Shown one piece after another: positions 4,393 through 5,696 of a DNA stretch of 5,696 nt; position 1 is the first letter of the stretch, and each line of letters starts with the position of its first letter. The translations under genes were made by a program, and so were the position numbers. The notes under the pieces were generated by a model. It saw only the letters and a program-made list of their open reading frames with translations. It ran no database searches and was not told the origin of the DNA. This DNA is from Pseudomonadota bacterium (GTDB lineage Bacteria > Pseudomonadota > Gammaproteobacteria > Burkholderiales > Burkholderiaceae_D), in assembly GCA_023420795.1 (NCBI GenBank), contig JAEZVM010000272.1, positions 1 through 5,696 of the forward strand, written 5' to 3'.

Positions 4393-5696
4393 CTAGACCA
4401 CCTCGGATTCGGTATCGAGGTCAGCCGAGGCCGGCGAGGAAGACGAGCTCTCCTGCCGCGCCTGCTGCCGTGCCCACATCTGCGCATAGGCGCCGTCCGC
4501 CGCAAGCAGCTGCGCATGCGTACCGCGCTCGACGATGCGGCCGTGGTCGAGCACCAGTATCTGCGCCGCGTCGGCGATCGTCGAAAGCCGGTGCGCGATC
4601 ACCAGCGTCGTGCGGTCCTTCGCAATGTCCTTCAGCTGCGCCTGGATCGCTTGCTCCGCGCGGGAATCGAGCGCCGAGGTCGCCTCGTCGAAGATCAGGA
4701 TCGCCGGATTCTTCAACAGCGTGCGCGCGATCGCGACCCGCTGCTTTTCACCGCCGGACAGCTTCAGCCCACGCTCGCCCACCATCGTTGCGTAGCCGTC
4801 CGGCAGGCTTTCGATAAAGTCATGGATATACGCAGCCTTGGCGGCAGCAACGATATCTTCATTGCTCGCGTCCGGCTTGCCGTAGGCGATGTTGTATTCG
4901 ATCGTGTCATTGAACAGCACTGTGTCCTGCGGCACGATGCCGATCGTCTTGCGCAACGAAGTCTGCGTCACCTCACGCAAATCCTGACCATCGATCGCGA
5001 TGCTGCCGCTGCTGATGTCGTAGAAGCGGAACAACAGCCGCGACAGCGTCGATTTGCCGGAGCCGCTGTGCCCGACGACTGCGGTCGTGCTGCCGGCCGG
5101 GATGGTGAAATCGACGTCGAACAGGATCTGGCGCTTGCTCTCGTAGCTGAAATCGACGTGCGAAAAGCGCACTTCGGCACCGCTGATTTTCAGCGGCGTG
5201 GCGTGCGGCCTGTCGGCCACTTCACGATGCTCGTCGAGCAGCGTGAACAGCCGCTCCATGTCCGCCAGGCTCTGCTTGATCTCACGATAAATCACGCCGA
5301 GAAAACTCAGCGGAATATACAGCTGGATCATGAAGGCATTGACCAGCACCAGATCGCCCAGCGTCATCTTGCCGTCGATGACGCCCTGCGTCGCGCGCCA
5401 CAGGACCAGCGTCACCGCAATCGCGATGATCAGCGACTGCCCGGTATTCAGGAGCGACAGCGAAGTCTGCGATTTCACCGCCGCCGTTTCCCAGTTCTGC
5501 ATGCTGTGGTCGTAACGGCGCGCCTCATACTCTTCGTTGCCGAAATACTTGACGGTTTCGTAATTGATCAGGGAATCGACCGCCCTGGTATTCGCCTTCG
5601 AATCCAGATCGTTCATCGTGCGCCGGAAATTCGTGCGCCACTCGGTCACGACAACGGTATAGACGATGTACACCAGCAGCGCGCCGAACGTGATCA
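4393..5696 (-). CDS. Atm1/HMT1-type ABC half-exporter (fused permease-ATPase), N-terminus cut by right edge
   Basis: There are 433 visible codons, open to the window edge; a family member is usually about 590-620 residues, so roughly 150-180 N-terminal residues are missing. The GTG at 5671-5673 is internal, not a start: the frame stays open upstream and encodes membrane sequence. Numbering from the first full codon, a membrane helix lies at about 1-16. The Atm1-type block EWRTNFRR.MN.LDSKANTRAVDSLINYETVKYFGNE follows at 18-54. Two more membrane segments lie at about 86-100 and 114-134. The ATPase has Walker A GHSGSGKST (208-216), Q-loop Gln256, signature LSGGEKQ (312-318), Walker B AILIFDE (331-337), D-loop SALD (340-343) and H-loop His368. 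All are intact, so the protein should be active as a homodimer in the inner membrane. Relatives export glutathione-linked metals or sulfur compounds; the substrate here is unknown. The C-terminal tail is Ser/acidic-rich. It is the first visible gene of an operon with lysR. Confidence 0.92.
   Translation of the reverse strand, partial: ITFGALLVYIVYTVVVTEWRTNFRRTMNDLDSKANTRAVDSLINYETVKYFGNEEYEARRYDHSMQNWETAAVKSQTSLSLLNTGQSLIIAIAVTLVLWRATQGVIDGKMTLGDLVLVNAFMIQLYIPLSFLGVIYREIKQSLADMERLFTLLDEHREVADRPHATPLKISGAEVRFSHVDFSYESKRQILFDVDFTIPAGSTTAVVGHSGSGKSTLSRLLFRFYDISSGSIAIDGQDLREVTQTSLRKTIGIVPQDTVLFNDTIEYNIAYGKPDASNEDIVAAAKAAYIHDFIESLPDGYATMVGERGLKLSGGEKQRVAIARTLLKNPAILIFDEATSALDSRAEQAIQAQLKDIAKDRTTLVIAHRLSTIADAAQILVLDHGRIVERGTHAQLLAADGAYAQMWARQQARQESSSSSPASADLDTESEVV
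4398..4404 (-). promoter_or_regulatory. Ribosome binding site of the lysR gene, inside the exporter's 3' end
   Basis: GAGGTGG on the minus strand, formed by the last exporter codons (Glu-Val-Val), sits 7 nt before the lysR ATG. It decides the lysR start. Together with the 2-nt gap between the genes it indicates co-transcription and probably coupled translation. Confidence 0.75.

Noticed and set aside
3662..4396. Open frame (244 codons) on the plus strand antisense to the lysR gene
   Set aside because: It is entirely opposite a well-supported regulator gene, has low-complexity Arg/Gln/His-rich content and no recognisable fold; a mirror of the real gene's codon usage.
5671..5673. GTG as start codon of the ABC exporter
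   Set aside because: The frame stays open to the window edge and the upstream codons encode hydrophobic membrane sequence continuous with the family; the true start lies beyond the window.

Overview
All genes in this window lie on the minus strand, so transcription runs from the right edge to the left. The window is gene-dense, GC-rich and chromosomal in character. Gene content and protein sequence suggest a betaproteobacterium of the order Burkholderiales, probably near Oxalobacteraceae (Herbaspirillum-like). That placement is recalled from family resemblance, not from a search. I see no mobile element, CRISPR array, tRNA or rRNA, and no stretch above about 175 bases without a gene.

In order of transcription, the window holds six genes. 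(1) The C-terminal three-quarters of an Atm1/HMT1-type ABC half-exporter (4393-5696), cut by the right edge. (2) A LysR-type regulator of the HypT/YjiE-like kind (3440-4390), starting 2 nt after the exporter stop and therefore almost certainly co-transcribed with it. (3) A 428-residue hexameric-type glutamate dehydrogenase, gdhA (2005-3291). (4) The glutamate/aspartate periplasmic binding protein, gltI (924-1829). (5) The membrane permease, gltJ (23-760). (6) The first codons of the second permease, gltK (1-20), cut by the left edge.

The left part makes sense as a glutamate module. GltI captures glutamate/aspartate in the periplasm, GltJ/GltK with an ATPase (presumably GltL, beyond the left edge) import it, and GdhA interconverts glutamate with 2-oxoglutarate plus ammonium. 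The right part pairs an Atm1-type exporter with a regulator resembling an oxidant sensor.

Most of the interest is in the gaps between genes. The gltI-gltJ gap holds a textbook intrinsic terminator just after gltI, probably an attenuator that lets the binding protein outnumber the permease. The lysR-gdhA gap holds a perfect 10-bp inverted repeat with a LysR-type T-N11-A core. The gdhA-gltI gap holds a long hairpin without a U-tract and a weak promoter candidate. I found no sign of an undescribed system; the genes are ordinary housekeeping/transport genes.
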